Assembly: GCF_001619615.1 (NCBI RefSeq)
Contig: NZ_LQQP01000078.1
Location: 1 to 42,343 of the forward strand
Direction of reading: 5' to 3'
DNA length: 42,343 nucleotides
From: Microbacterium sp. T32
GTDB lineage: Bacteria > Actinomycetota > Actinomycetes > Actinomycetales > Microbacteriaceae
Shown here: positions 25,212 to 32,922 of the stretch, piece by piece
Layout: every line of letters begins with the position of its first letter
How positions within the stretch are numbered: the first letter of the stretch is position 1
Notes under the pieces: generated by a model
What the model was told of the DNA's origin: nothing
Database searches by the model: none
What the model saw: only the letters and a program-made list of their open reading frames with translations
Made by a program: the position numbers and the translations under genes

Positions 25212-27682
25212 GTGGACTGAGCCCCGCCGACCGATTCGCCCGGGCCTCCGCCCGCGCCCAGCATCCGATCACCGCCGATTTCGCGGAGTCCCAGCGGTTC
25301 GACCTCGATCCGTTCCAGATCGCGGGATGCCAGGCCCTCGAGGACGGGCGGAGTGTGCTGGTCGCCGCGCCCACCGGAGCCGGTAAGACGATCGTGGGCG
25401 AATTCGCGATCCACCTCGCGATGCTCGAGCCCGGCGACAAGGCGTTCTACACGACCCCGATCAAGGCGCTCTCGAACCAGAAGTTCCACGAGCTGCAGGA
25501 GGTCTACGGCGACGACGAGGTGGGCCTGCTCACCGGCGACACGAACATCAACGCCTCCGCGCGCATCGTGGTCATGACGACCGAGGTGCTCCGCAACATG
25601 CTGTACGCGGATTCCCCGGCGCTGCGCGGCCTGCGGTTCGTCGTGATGGACGAGGTGCACTACCTCGCCGACCGCTTCCGCGGTGCGGTGTGGGAAGAGG
25701 TCATCATCCACCTGCCGCGATCGGTCAAGCTCGTCTCGCTCTCGGCCACCGTGTCGAACGCGGAGGAGTTCGGTGACTGGCTCGACACCGTGCGCGGCGA
25801 CACCGAGGTCATCGTGTCGGAGACGCGGCCCGTGCCGCTCGAGCAGCACGTGCTCGTGCGCGGCGACCTCCTGCCGCTGTTCGACGACCGCGCGGGCGTC
25901 GCGACGGCCCAGGTGAACCAGGAGCTGCTGCGGATCCGCGGCGGCCACTCCTCGACGTTCGAGAACAACCGGCGAGCGCAGGAGTACCGCTCCGCGCGGC
26001 ACGCGGGCGGCCGGCGCCAGCCGCGGAACGGCCAGCGCCCCGTCCGGGCCGCGCACGCGCCGAGGATGGAGCGGATCGAGCGCCCGCAGGTCGTCGACCT
26101 GCTGCGACGCAACCACCTGCTCCCGGCGATCTTCTTCATCTTCAGTCGCGCCGGCTGCGACGCGGCCGTGCAGCAGCTGCGGCGCGCCGACGTGCGCCTC
26201 ACCTCGCCCGAGGAGCGGACCGAGATCCGGCGCGTCGTCGACGAGCTGACCTTCACGCTCAAGGACGAAGACCTCGCTGTGCTGCGATTCTGGGAGTGGC
26301 GCGAGAACCTCGAGCGCGGTATCGCCGCGCATCACGCCGGCCTGCTGCCCGCCTTCAAGGAGGTCGTCGAGGAGCTTTTCCGACGCAAACTCGTGAAGGT
26401 CGTGTTCGCGACCGAGACCCTCGCGCTCGGCATCAACATGCCCGCCCGCACCGTCGTGCTGGAGAAGCTCGAGAAGTTCAACGGCGAAGCGCGGGTCGCG
26501 ATCACGTCGGGCGAGTACACGCAGCTCACCGGTCGCGCGGGGCGTCGCGGCATCGACGTCGAGGGGCACGCGGTCGTGCAGTGGACCGAGGGCCTCGACC
26601 CGCAATCGGTCGCCGCGCTCGCGTCGCGCCGTACGTACCCGCTGAATTCGAGCTTCCGGCCGACCTACAACATGGCCGTCAACCTCATCGACCGGTTCGG
26701 GCGTGTCCGCGCGCGCGAGATCCTCGAGTCGTCGTTCGCGCAGTTCCAGGCCGACCGCTCGGTCGTGGGCCTCGCGCGGCAGGTCAAGGAAGCCGAGGAG
26801 TCGCTCGCGGGCTACGAGACCGCGATGACGTGCGACCGCGGCGACTTCCGCGAGTACTCCACGATCCGCCGCGAGCTGTCCGACCTCGAGAAGATCAATC
26901 GCCGCGATGCGACCGCGCCCCGGCGCCTGCGCGACGAGCGGCAGCACCAGATCCAGTCGCTGCGGCGCCGGATGCAGCGGCATCCGTGCCATTCGTGCCC
27001 CGATCGCGAGGCCCACGCCCGCTGGGCCGAGCGGTACTGGAAGCTCAAGCGCACCACCGACAAGACGCGGCAGCAGATCGACCAGCGCACGGGGACCGTG
27101 GCGCGCGTGTTCGACCGCGTCGTCGACGTCCTCGCGGCGCTGGAGTACGTCGAGATCGACGACGACGGCACCACGACGCTCACCCCGGCCGGACGCACGA
27201 TGCGCCGCATCTACGGCGAGCGCGACCTGCTCGTCGCGGAGTCGCTCCGCCAGGGGCTGTGGAACGCGCTCGACGCGCCGTCGCTGGCGGCGCTCGCGTG
27301 CTGCCTCGTGTACGAACCGCGCCGCGACGAGGCGGGCCCGGGGGAGCGGGGCCTGCCGCGCGGCCCCTTCCGGGGAGCCCTGGATGCCACGCAGACGCTG
27401 TGGCAGGAGTTGGACGACCTCGAGCGAGACCACCGCCTGCCGGGGTCGGAGACGCCGGCCTCCGGGCTCGCCCCGGCGATGCACGGGTGGGCGCGCGGGC
27501 TGCCGTTGGACACGGTGCTGACCCTTGCCGACATGGCGGCGGGCGACTTCGTGCGGTGGGCGAAGCAGACGATCGACCTGCTCGATCAGATCTCGCTCGT
27601 GGCCGAGCCCAAGCTCGCGAAGACGGCGCGGACCGCGCTCGATTCCGTGCGCCGCGGGATCGTGGCGTACACGTCGGCGTGA
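25208..27682 (+). CDS. helY: Ski2/Mtr4-like RNA helicase HelY
   Basis: An 824-residue superfamily 2 helicase. Walker A APTGAGKT is at about 54-61, motif Ia TPIKALSNQKF near 80, and DEVHYL (about 148) is Walker B. SATVSN is motif III, and TLALGINMPARTVVLEK and QLTGRAGRRGID are motifs V and VI. The C-terminal DSHCT/DOB1-type domain includes CHSCPDREAHARW (about 597). It resembles mycobacterial HelY and eukaryotic exosome helicases, so RNA unwinding or turnover is likely. GTG start at 25208 overlaps the tatC stop (GTGA). Confidence 0.92.
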   Translation: MSGLSPADRFARASARAQHPITADFAESQRFDLDPFQIAGCQALEDGRSVLVAAPTGAGKTIVGEFAIHLAMLEPGDKAFYTTPIKALSNQKFHELQEVYGDDEVGLLTGDTNINASARIVVMTTEVLRNMLYADSPALRGLRFVVMDEVHYLADRFRGAVWEEVIIHLPRSVKLVSLSATVSNAEEFGDWLDTVRGDTEVIVSETRPVPLEQHVLVRGDLLPLFDDRAGVATAQVNQELLRIRGGHSSTFENNRRAQEYRSARHAGGRRQPRNGQRPVRAAHAPRMERIERPQVVDLLRRNHLLPAIFFIFSRAGCDAAVQQLRRADVRLTSPEERTEIRRVVDELTFTLKDEDLAVLRFWEWRENLERGIAAHHAGLLPAFKEVVEELFRRKLVKVVFATETLALGINMPARTVVLEKLEKFNGEARVAITSGEYTQLTGRAGRRGIDVEGHAVVQWTEGLDPQSVAALASRRTYPLNSSFRPTYNMAVNLIDRFGRVRAREILESSFAQFQADRSVVGLARQVKEAEESLAGYETAMTCDRGDFREYSTIRRELSDLEKINRRDATAPRRLRDERQHQIQSLRRRMQRHPCHSCPDREAHARWAERYWKLKRTTDKTRQQIDQRTGTVARVFDRVVDVLAALEYVEIDDDGTTTLTPAGRTMRRIYGERDLLVAESLRQGLWNALDAPSLAALACCLVYEPRRDEAGPGERGLPRGPFRGALDATQTLWQELDDLERDHRLPGSETPASGLAPAMHGWARGLPLDTVLTLADMAAGDFVRWAKQTIDLLDQISLVAEPKLAKTARTALDSVRRGIVAYTSA

Positions 27683-27708
27683 TCAGGGTCGGCGCAGGTC
27701 TCGCCGCT

Positions 27709-27714
27709 TAGGCT
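27709..27714 (+). promoter_or_regulatory. -10 box TAGGCT, leaderless start of lnt
   Basis: TAGGCT ends exactly 6 bp before the GTG at 27721. Confidence 0.6.
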
Positions 27715-27720
27715 GGTCGG

Positions 27721-29283
27721 GTGCCTCTCGCCGATCCGCCGCGACCGATCGTCCGTCTGGCGTTCGCGGCACCGCTGTCGACCGCGGCGGGGCTGCTGCT
27801 CGTCACCGCGTTCCCGGCGCCCGCGCTGTGGCCGATGGCGTTCCCCGCGGTCGCGATGGCGCTCGTCGCCCTCGCGGGTCGGCGCGTGTGGTCGGCGGTG
27901 CTCGTCGGCTTCCTCTTCGGCGCCGCCTTCTTCTCGGTGAACCTGCTCTTCACCGCCCGCTATCTCGGACCGATCCCGTGGATCGCCCTGTCGGTCCTGG
28001 AGTCGCTGCTCACCGCCGCGTTCGCCGTGCCGATCGCGTTGGCGTATCGGTGGATGCCGCGGATCGCCCCGGGTCGCGTGGGGCGCGCGGTGCTCCTCCC
28101 GGCGCTCGTGGCAGGGCTGTGGACGTTGCGGGAGCAGATCGTCGGCTCGTGGCCGTACGGCGGCTTCCCGTGGGGCCGGATCGGCGTCTCGCAGGTCAAC
28201 GGTCCGTTCGCCGAGGTCGCGTCGTGGGTGGGCATGTCGGGGCTGAGTTTCCTCGTCGTCCTGTTCTGCGCGATGGCGATCGAGTTCGTGCGCTCGGGGC
28301 GGTTCCGGCGACCGGTGGGCGCCGTTCCCGCTCTGGTCGTCCTCGTCGCGCTCCTCGCGCTTCCGCAGTTCCCGACCACGGACGCCGGGTCGCTGCGCGT
28401 CGGCGCGGTGCAGGGCAACGGACCGGCGGGGTACTTCGACCAGCGCGCGCGCAACGCGGTGCTGAACGCGCAGCTCGCGGCATCCGCTCCTCTCCTCGGG
28501 CAGAAGATGGACGTGCTGCTGTGGCCGGAGGGCGGCGTGGACTCCGACCCCACCCGCAACCGGAGCACCGCGGCGGTTCTCGACGAGCTGTCACGGCGGC
28601 TGGACGCTCCGCTGCTCATCTCGGCGGTCACTGAGCGCGGACCGAACCTCTACAACTCGTCGCTGCTGTGGACCGCGGACGGGGCGCCGCAGCAGATGTA
28701 CGACAAGCGCCACCCGGTGCCCTTCGGCGAATACGTTCCGGACCGGGCCTTCTGGGAGCCGTTCGCTCCCGACCTCATCGGTCTCATCGGCCGCGAGTAC
28801 ACCCCCGGTACGGCCGACCCCGTGGTCGACATCGACGGCGTCGTGGCGGGGCTCGCGATCTGTTTCGACGTGATCTACGACGACGTCGTGTGGGACGGCG
28901 CCTCGGAGGGCGCGGAGGTGTACCTGTTCCAGACGAATAACGCCGACTTCCGCGGGACCGACGAGAACCTTCAGCAGCTCGCGTTCGCCCGGATGCGCGC
29001 GATCGAGACCGGGCGGTCGGTCGTGAACCTCTCGACGGTCGGGACCAGCCAGGTCATCGCCCCGGACGGCGCGACGCGCGACGAACTGCCGGTCGACACC
29101 GCCGGCTACATGCTCGACGACGTTCCGCTGCGGACGGGCCTGACCCCCGCAGTCGTGATCGGCCCGGCGCTGAAGATCGTGCTGGGGTGGGGGAGCCTCG
29201 CGGGACTCGCGGCCGCCGGAGCGGTGCTGGTGTTCCGTGGGCGCACGAAAAAGACGCCGGCCCCCGAGGGAACCGGCGCCTGA
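27721..29283 (+). CDS. lnt: apolipoprotein N-acyltransferase
   Basis: A 520-residue membrane enzyme that adds the third acyl chain to lipoproteins. Six or so helices occupy residues 1-220, followed by a nitrilase domain. The catalytic triad is E270 (LWPEGG), K329 (YDKRHPVPFGEYVP) and C381 (ICFDVIYDD). A final helix (about 480-505) anchors the C-terminus. The cysteine motif reads CFD rather than the enterobacterial CYE, as seen in other actinobacterial forms. GTG start, leaderless. The last 30 bases of coding sequence carry the terminator of the convergent rbpA gene. Confidence 0.92.
   Translation: MPLADPPRPIVRLAFAAPLSTAAGLLLVTAFPAPALWPMAFPAVAMALVALAGRRVWSAVLVGFLFGAAFFSVNLLFTARYLGPIPWIALSVLESLLTAAFAVPIALAYRWMPRIAPGRVGRAVLLPALVAGLWTLREQIVGSWPYGGFPWGRIGVSQVNGPFAEVASWVGMSGLSFLVVLFCAMAIEFVRSGRFRRPVGAVPALVVLVALLALPQFPTTDAGSLRVGAVQGNGPAGYFDQRARNAVLNAQLAASAPLLGQKMDVLLWPEGGVDSDPTRNRSTAAVLDELSRRLDAPLLISAVTERGPNLYNSSLLWTADGAPQQMYDKRHPVPFGEYVPDRAFWEPFAPDLIGLIGREYTPGTADPVVDIDGVVAGLAICFDVIYDDVVWDGASEGAEVYLFQTNNADFRGTDENLQQLAFARMRAIETGRSVVNLSTVGTSQVIAPDGATRDELPVDTAGYMLDDVPLRTGLTPAVVIGPALKIVLGWGSLAGLAAAGAVLVFRGRTKKTPAPEGTGA
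29253..29280 (-). terminator. rbpA terminator embedded in the lnt coding end
   Basis: Read on the minus strand, CGCCGG (29278-29273) pairs with CCGGCG (29260-29255), with CCC/GGG inside around a TCG loop, followed by TCTTTTTCG. This is a canonical rho-independent terminator 18 bp after the rbpA stop and entirely within lnt. Confidence 0.75.
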
Positions 29284-29297
29284 ATCCGTGATCCGCG

Positions 29298-29666
29298 TTA
29301 CGCGCTGATCTTCTGGTCCCCGCCGCGGCGTGCCCGGAGGAACGCCAGGCGCTCCTCGAGGAGCTCCTCGAGCTCGGGGATCGTGCGACGCTCCAGGAGC
29401 ATGTCCCAGTGCGTGCGCGGTGCCTTGTCGTCGCTGTGGTCGACGGTGGCGGTGCCCTCGCCGATGCGCAGCAGCGCCTCAGCGCCGCAGGTGCGGCATT
29501 CCCATGCCGGCGGAACCTCGGCGTCCGCGGCGAAGGTCAGCACCGTCTCGCGTCCGCAGGTGGCGCAGACGTAGGTGTGCTGGGCCCGGTCGTGGAAAAC
29601 GACCCCGTCTTCGCTCTGAAGGCTCTGTGCGCCGAGTCGGATGCCTCGAAGACTGCGATCTGCCAT
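29298..29666 (-). CDS. rbpA: RNA polymerase-binding protein RbpA
   Basis: A 122-residue actinobacteria-specific transcription factor. The N-terminal tail (SLRGIRLGAQSLQSEDG) is followed by the zinc-binding core with CATCG and CRTCG pairs (about 34-37 and 56-59). A basic linker and the C-terminal sigma-interaction domain (TPRTHWDMLLERRTIPELEELLEERL-like region, about 85-112) follow. It stabilises the open complex with the housekeeping sigma factor. Start: ATG at 29666, preceded by GAGAGGA. A TATACA -10 element lies just upstream. Confidence 0.96.
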   Translation of the reverse strand: MADRSLRGIRLGAQSLQSEDGVVFHDRAQHTYVCATCGRETVLTFAADAEVPPAWECRTCGAEALLRIGEGTATVDHSDDKAPRTHWDMLLERRTIPELEELLEERLAFLRARRGGDQKISA

Positions 29667-29692
29667 TGTGTGGTCCTCTCGTCGGTCCCCAT

Positions 29693-29698
29693 GTATAA
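29693..29698 (-). promoter_or_regulatory. -10 box TATACA of rbpA
   Basis: On the minus strand CGTTATACATGG gives a near-consensus -10 element about 27 bp before the rbpA ATG. It is one of the most AT-rich promoter elements in the window, in keeping with a highly expressed factor. No clear -35 was identified. Confidence 0.5.
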
Positions 29699-29775
29699 CG
29701 GCCCGACCTGTGCGCTTTATTCGAACGGAGGGCACCCTGGCGAGATTCACAGTGGATGCTCAGGTCGTTGGGCGT

Positions 29776-30558
29776 TCACCGCCCGTTCACGACGGCGAGC
29801 GCGAGGTCCGCGCGGTCGGTGACGATCCCGTCGACGCCGAGGTCCAGCAATCGCCGCATGTCCGCCGGGTCGTTCACCGTCCACACGTGCACCTCGACGC
29901 CGGCCGCGTGGGCGGCCCGAACGAGACCCGGGGTGACCACGCGCACCGGGCCCTGGCGCTCGGGGATCTGCACGGCATCCAGTCCCGCAAGGAGTCGCCG
30001 GACGATGCCGCGAAGGCCCACCGCGTGCGCGGCGACGAGGCGCGCGACCGTCCGAGAACCGGGGGAGGTCGCGGGGGAGACGGCGGCACCCGCGGCGCGG
30101 GCAGCCGCGAGCGCCGCGCGTCGGCGTTCGTCGGAGAAGCTCGTCACGAGCACGCGGGTGGCGTGCGGCGCGACGAGGCGTCCGGCCGGTTCGGCGGCGG
30201 CCTCGGCCTTCACGTCGAGGTTGAACCGCGTATCGGGGAAGGCCTCGAGCGCCTGGGCGAGGGTGAGCAGACCGCCCCGCTCGGCCATGAGCTCCTCCAG
30301 CTCGGGGAGGCGGACGTCGGCGATCCTGCGGGGGTCGCCGGTCACGCGCGACAGGTCGTCGTCGTGGAAGAGGATCACGACGCCGTCGGCCGTGAGGTGG
30401 CAGTCCGACTCGACGTACGCGACGCCGGCGGCGTGCGCGGCCGCCACGGCGGCGAACGAGTTCTCGGCGACGCCCAGCGCGGCATCCGCCGGGGTCACGA
30501 GCCCGCGATGCGCGAGCACGCGGGGCGGTTCGGGGGAGAGGTAGGGATGCCGAGTCAT
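29776..30558 (-). CDS. glycerophosphodiester phosphodiesterase
   Basis: A 260-residue GDPD-family TIM barrel. The catalytic HR (LAHRG, about 17-19), ENS (about 32-34), ESDCHLTADGVVILFHDD (about 51-68) and the C-terminal VHVWTVNDPADMRRLLDLGVDGIVTD are complete. It cleaves glycerophosphodiesters to glycerol-3-phosphate and an alcohol. No signal peptide is seen. Its ATG at 30558 overlaps the stop of the SPFH gene (ATGA), making it the third gene of the NfeD-SPFH-GDPD operon and hinting at membrane lipid turnover. Confidence 0.92.
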   Translation of the reverse strand: MTRHPYLSPEPPRVLAHRGLVTPADAALGVAENSFAAVAAAHAAGVAYVESDCHLTADGVVILFHDDDLSRVTGDPRRIADVRLPELEELMAERGGLLTLAQALEAFPDTRFNLDVKAEAAAEPAGRLVAPHATRVLVTSFSDERRRAALAAARAAGAAVSPATSPGSRTVARLVAAHAVGLRGIVRRLLAGLDAVQIPERQGPVRVVTPGLVRAAHAAGVEVHVWTVNDPADMRRLLDLGVDGIVTDRADLALAVVNGR

Positions 30559-31511
30559 GAGCCGGCGGGAGCGGCACCGCCGCGCTCGTCGGGGGAGGGG
30601 CTGTCCGGAACGTCGAGCCCCCGCGCACCGAAGGCACCGGAGATGCCCTTCAGTGCCTCGGTCAGCTCGCTCGGGATGATCCACAGCTTGCTCGAGGCGC
30701 TGTCGCTGATCTTCGGGAGCGTCTGGAGGTACTGGTAGGCGAGCAGCTTGTCGTCGGGGCGACCTTCGTGGATCGCGGAGAACACCGAGTGGATCGCCTG
30801 GGCCTCGCCCTCGGCGCGTAGCACCGCGGCCTGCTTGTCGCCCTCGGCCTCGAGGATCGCGGCCTGGCGGCGCCCCTCCGCCTCGAGGATCTGCGACTGC
30901 TTCGATCCCTCGGCGGTGAGGATCGCGGCGCGGCGGTCGCGCTCCGCGCGCATCTGCTTCTCCATGGAGTCCTGGATCGACACCGGCGGGTCGATGGCCT
31001 TGAGCTCGACGCGGCCCACGCGGATGCCCCACTTGCCGGTCGCCTCGTCGAGCACGACACGCAGCTGTCCGTTGATGTTGTCGCGGCTGGTCAGCGCTTC
31101 CTCGAGGTTCAGGCCACCGACCACGTTGCGAAGCGTCGTGGTCGTCAGCTGCTCGACGGCGCCGAGGTAGTTGGCGATCTCGTACGTCGCCGCGCGGGCG
31201 TCGGTGACCTGGAAGTACACGACTGTGTCGATCGAGACGACGAGGTTGTCCTCGGTGATCACCGGCTGCGGAGGGAACGACACCACCTGCTCGCGCAGGT
31301 CGATGAGGGGCCGCACCCGGTCGATGAACGGCACGACGATGTTCAGGCCCGGGAGGAGCGTCTTGTGGTACCGGCCCAGCCGCTCGACGACGCCGGCGCG
31401 GGCCTGCGGGATGATGCGGACCGCGCGGAAGATCGCCACGATCACGAAGATCGCGACGGCGATCGCCAGCACCCAGCCGATCACGGCGGGGACGAGATTC
31501 TCGACGTTCAT
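30555..31511 (-). CDS. SPFH/band 7 membrane protein (QmcA/stomatin-like)
   Basis: A 318-residue prohibitin-homology protein. An N-terminal membrane helix (about 7-29) is followed by the SPFH domain (GVVERLGRYHKTLLPGLNIVVPFIDRV to about 190). Next come alanine/glutamate-rich coiled-coil repeats (ILEAEGRRQAAILEAEGDKQ, about 200-240) and a proline-rich tail. Such proteins assemble into large membrane microdomain rings with NfeD partners. ATG at 31511 overlaps the NfeD-like gene's stop (ATGA). Confidence 0.93.
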   Translation of the reverse strand: MNVENLVPAVIGWVLAIAVAIFVIVAIFRAVRIIPQARAGVVERLGRYHKTLLPGLNIVVPFIDRVRPLIDLREQVVSFPPQPVITEDNLVVSIDTVVYFQVTDARAATYEIANYLGAVEQLTTTTLRNVVGGLNLEEALTSRDNINGQLRVVLDEATGKWGIRVGRVELKAIDPPVSIQDSMEKQMRAERDRRAAILTAEGSKQSQILEAEGRRQAAILEAEGDKQAAVLRAEGEAQAIHSVFSAIHEGRPDDKLLAYQYLQTLPKISDSASSKLWIIPSELTEALKGISGAFGARGLDVPDSPSPDERGGAAPAGS

Positions 31512-31978
31512 GGTGTGACTCCCTGCTCTCGAGCGCGGACGACGGCGGTGGCGCCGTCGATGCGGGCGACCTCGACGGGCGTGCCCGGGTCGAGGCGCGT
31601 GTCGGTGTCGCTGCGTGCGGTCCAGATGTCGCCGTTGGCGAGCTTGACCTGCCCCGCGACCCGCGAGACGGTCGCCAGCACGAGGCCGTCGAGGCCGATG
31701 AGCGCCTCGACGTTGGACGGACGGGTGTCGGCGGTGCGTTGCAGGCGCCGCAGCATCCGCGGACGGAGGAACACCACGAGCGCGATCGCGGCCGCCGCGG
31801 CGAGGATGACCTGCACCCACGGCGGAGCGCCGCCGAGATCGGCGACGAGACCGACGATGCCGCCGAGCGCCAGCATGAGAAATGTCAGCTCGACCGTGAT
31901 CATCTCGATGACGAGGAAGAGCAGGATCACCACGAGCCACAGGATCCAGGCCCACGTGTCGATGGTCGAAAGATCCAT
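31508..31978 (-). CDS. NfeD-like membrane protein
   Basis: A 156-residue NfeD family protein of the short type, lacking the ClpP-like protease domain. Two or three membrane helices (about 9-75) precede an OB-fold C-terminal domain (about 85-150: IGLDGLVLATVSRVAGQVKLANGDIWTARSD). It is the classical partner of SPFH proteins and lies directly upstream of one. ATG at 31978; the ribosome site (GGGCGG) is weak. Confidence 0.9.
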   Translation of the reverse strand: MDLSTIDTWAWILWLVVILLFLVIEMITVELTFLMLALGGIVGLVADLGGAPPWVQVILAAAAAIALVVFLRPRMLRRLQRTADTRPSNVEALIGLDGLVLATVSRVAGQVKLANGDIWTARSDTDTRLDPGTPVEVARIDGATAVVRAREQGVTP

Positions 31979-32085
31979 GTCGCACCGCCCTTTTCCCGAA
32001 CGTAGCACGCGTGCGCGGGGCCGAGACCGGTTCCTGGGGGAGCGTTCAGGATGCCGTCACCGGTGGGTTCCGGCATCCCGGTCGG

Positions 32086-32091
32086 TAGGCT
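32086..32091 (+). promoter_or_regulatory. -10 box TAGGCT upstream of the SDR/S9 operon
   Basis: TAGGCT predicts a start near 32098, giving a leader of about 58 bases before the GTG at 32156, which has a CAGGAG ribosome site. Confidence 0.5.
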
Positions 32092-32155
32092 GGGTCCTTG
32101 TCGTGTGCGCCGGCGTCGATCGCCGGCATCCGATTCCGAATCGTCAGGAGTTCCC

Positions 32156-32920
32156 GTGTCCCAGACCCTCCCGTCCGGCTCGCTGAGCGGCAAGACCGCC
32201 CTCGTCACCGGCTCGTCGCGCGGCATCGGCGCGGACACGGTCCGCTATTTCGCCGAGGCCGGCGCGAACGTCGTCATCAACTTCCGCAACAAGGCCCCCC
32301 GCGCCGAGAAGCTCGCCGCGCAGTTGCGCGAGCTGGGCGTGGAGGCGCTCGTCGTCGGCGCCGACCTCACCGACCCGGCGTCGGTGCAGGCGATGTTCGA
32401 CGAGGTCGAGCGCACGTTCGGCGGCCTCGACGTGCTCGTCCTCAACGCCTCGGGCGGCATGGAGTCGGGCATGGCCGAGGACTACGCGCTGAAGCTCAAC
32501 CGCGACGCGCAGGTCAACGTGCTCGAGAGCGCGCTCCCGCTGCTCCGCGAGGGCTCCCGCGTCGTGTTCGTCACGAGCCACCAGGCGCACTTCATCCGCA
32601 CGACGCCGACGATGCCCGAATACGAGCCCGTCGCGCTGTCCAAGCGCGCCGGCGAGGACGCCCTGCGCGAGCGCATCCCGGCGCTCGAGGAGCGCGGCAT
32701 CGGCTTCACCGTCGTCTCCGGCGACATGATCGAGGGCACCATCACCGCGACGCTGCTCGAGCGCGCCAACCCCGGTGCCATCGCCGCGCGCCGCGAGGAC
32801 GCCGGCAAGCTCTACAACGTCGCCGAGTTCGCCGCGGAGGTCGCCCGCGCGGCCCTCGACCCGGTGCCCGCCGATCACACGCGCCTCGTCGGAGACACGG
32901 ACTCGTTCGGAGGGGAGTGA
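32156..32920 (+). CDS. SDR-family oxidoreductase with displaced catalytic tyrosine
   Basis: A 254-residue Rossmann protein. The cofactor motif TGSSRGIG (about 18-25) and LNASGG (in place of NNAG) are clear, and an arginine-containing NFRNKAPR suggests NADP preference. Where the YxxxK pair should be, the sequence is YEPVALSK: the lysine is preceded four residues earlier by valine, with the only tyrosine seven residues before. Catalysis is therefore uncertain. The GTG start at 32156 has CAGGAG upstream. The S9 peptidase gene begins 2 bp after its stop, so the pair forms an operon. Confidence 0.83.
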   Translation: MSQTLPSGSLSGKTALVTGSSRGIGADTVRYFAEAGANVVINFRNKAPRAEKLAAQLRELGVEALVVGADLTDPASVQAMFDEVERTFGGLDVLVLNASGGMESGMAEDYALKLNRDAQVNVLESALPLLREGSRVVFVTSHQAHFIRTTPTMPEYEPVALSKRAGEDALRERIPALEERGIGFTVVSGDMIEGTITATLLERANPGAIAARREDAGKLYNVAEFAAEVARAALDPVPADHTRLVGDTDSFGGE

Positions 32921-32922
32921 GC

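Noticed and set aside
24905..27484. A very long open frame on the minus strand opposite helY
   Set aside because: It is the GC-rich antisense shadow of helY: arginine, glutamate and valine-rich composition, no domains, and the plus strand carries a complete helicase.
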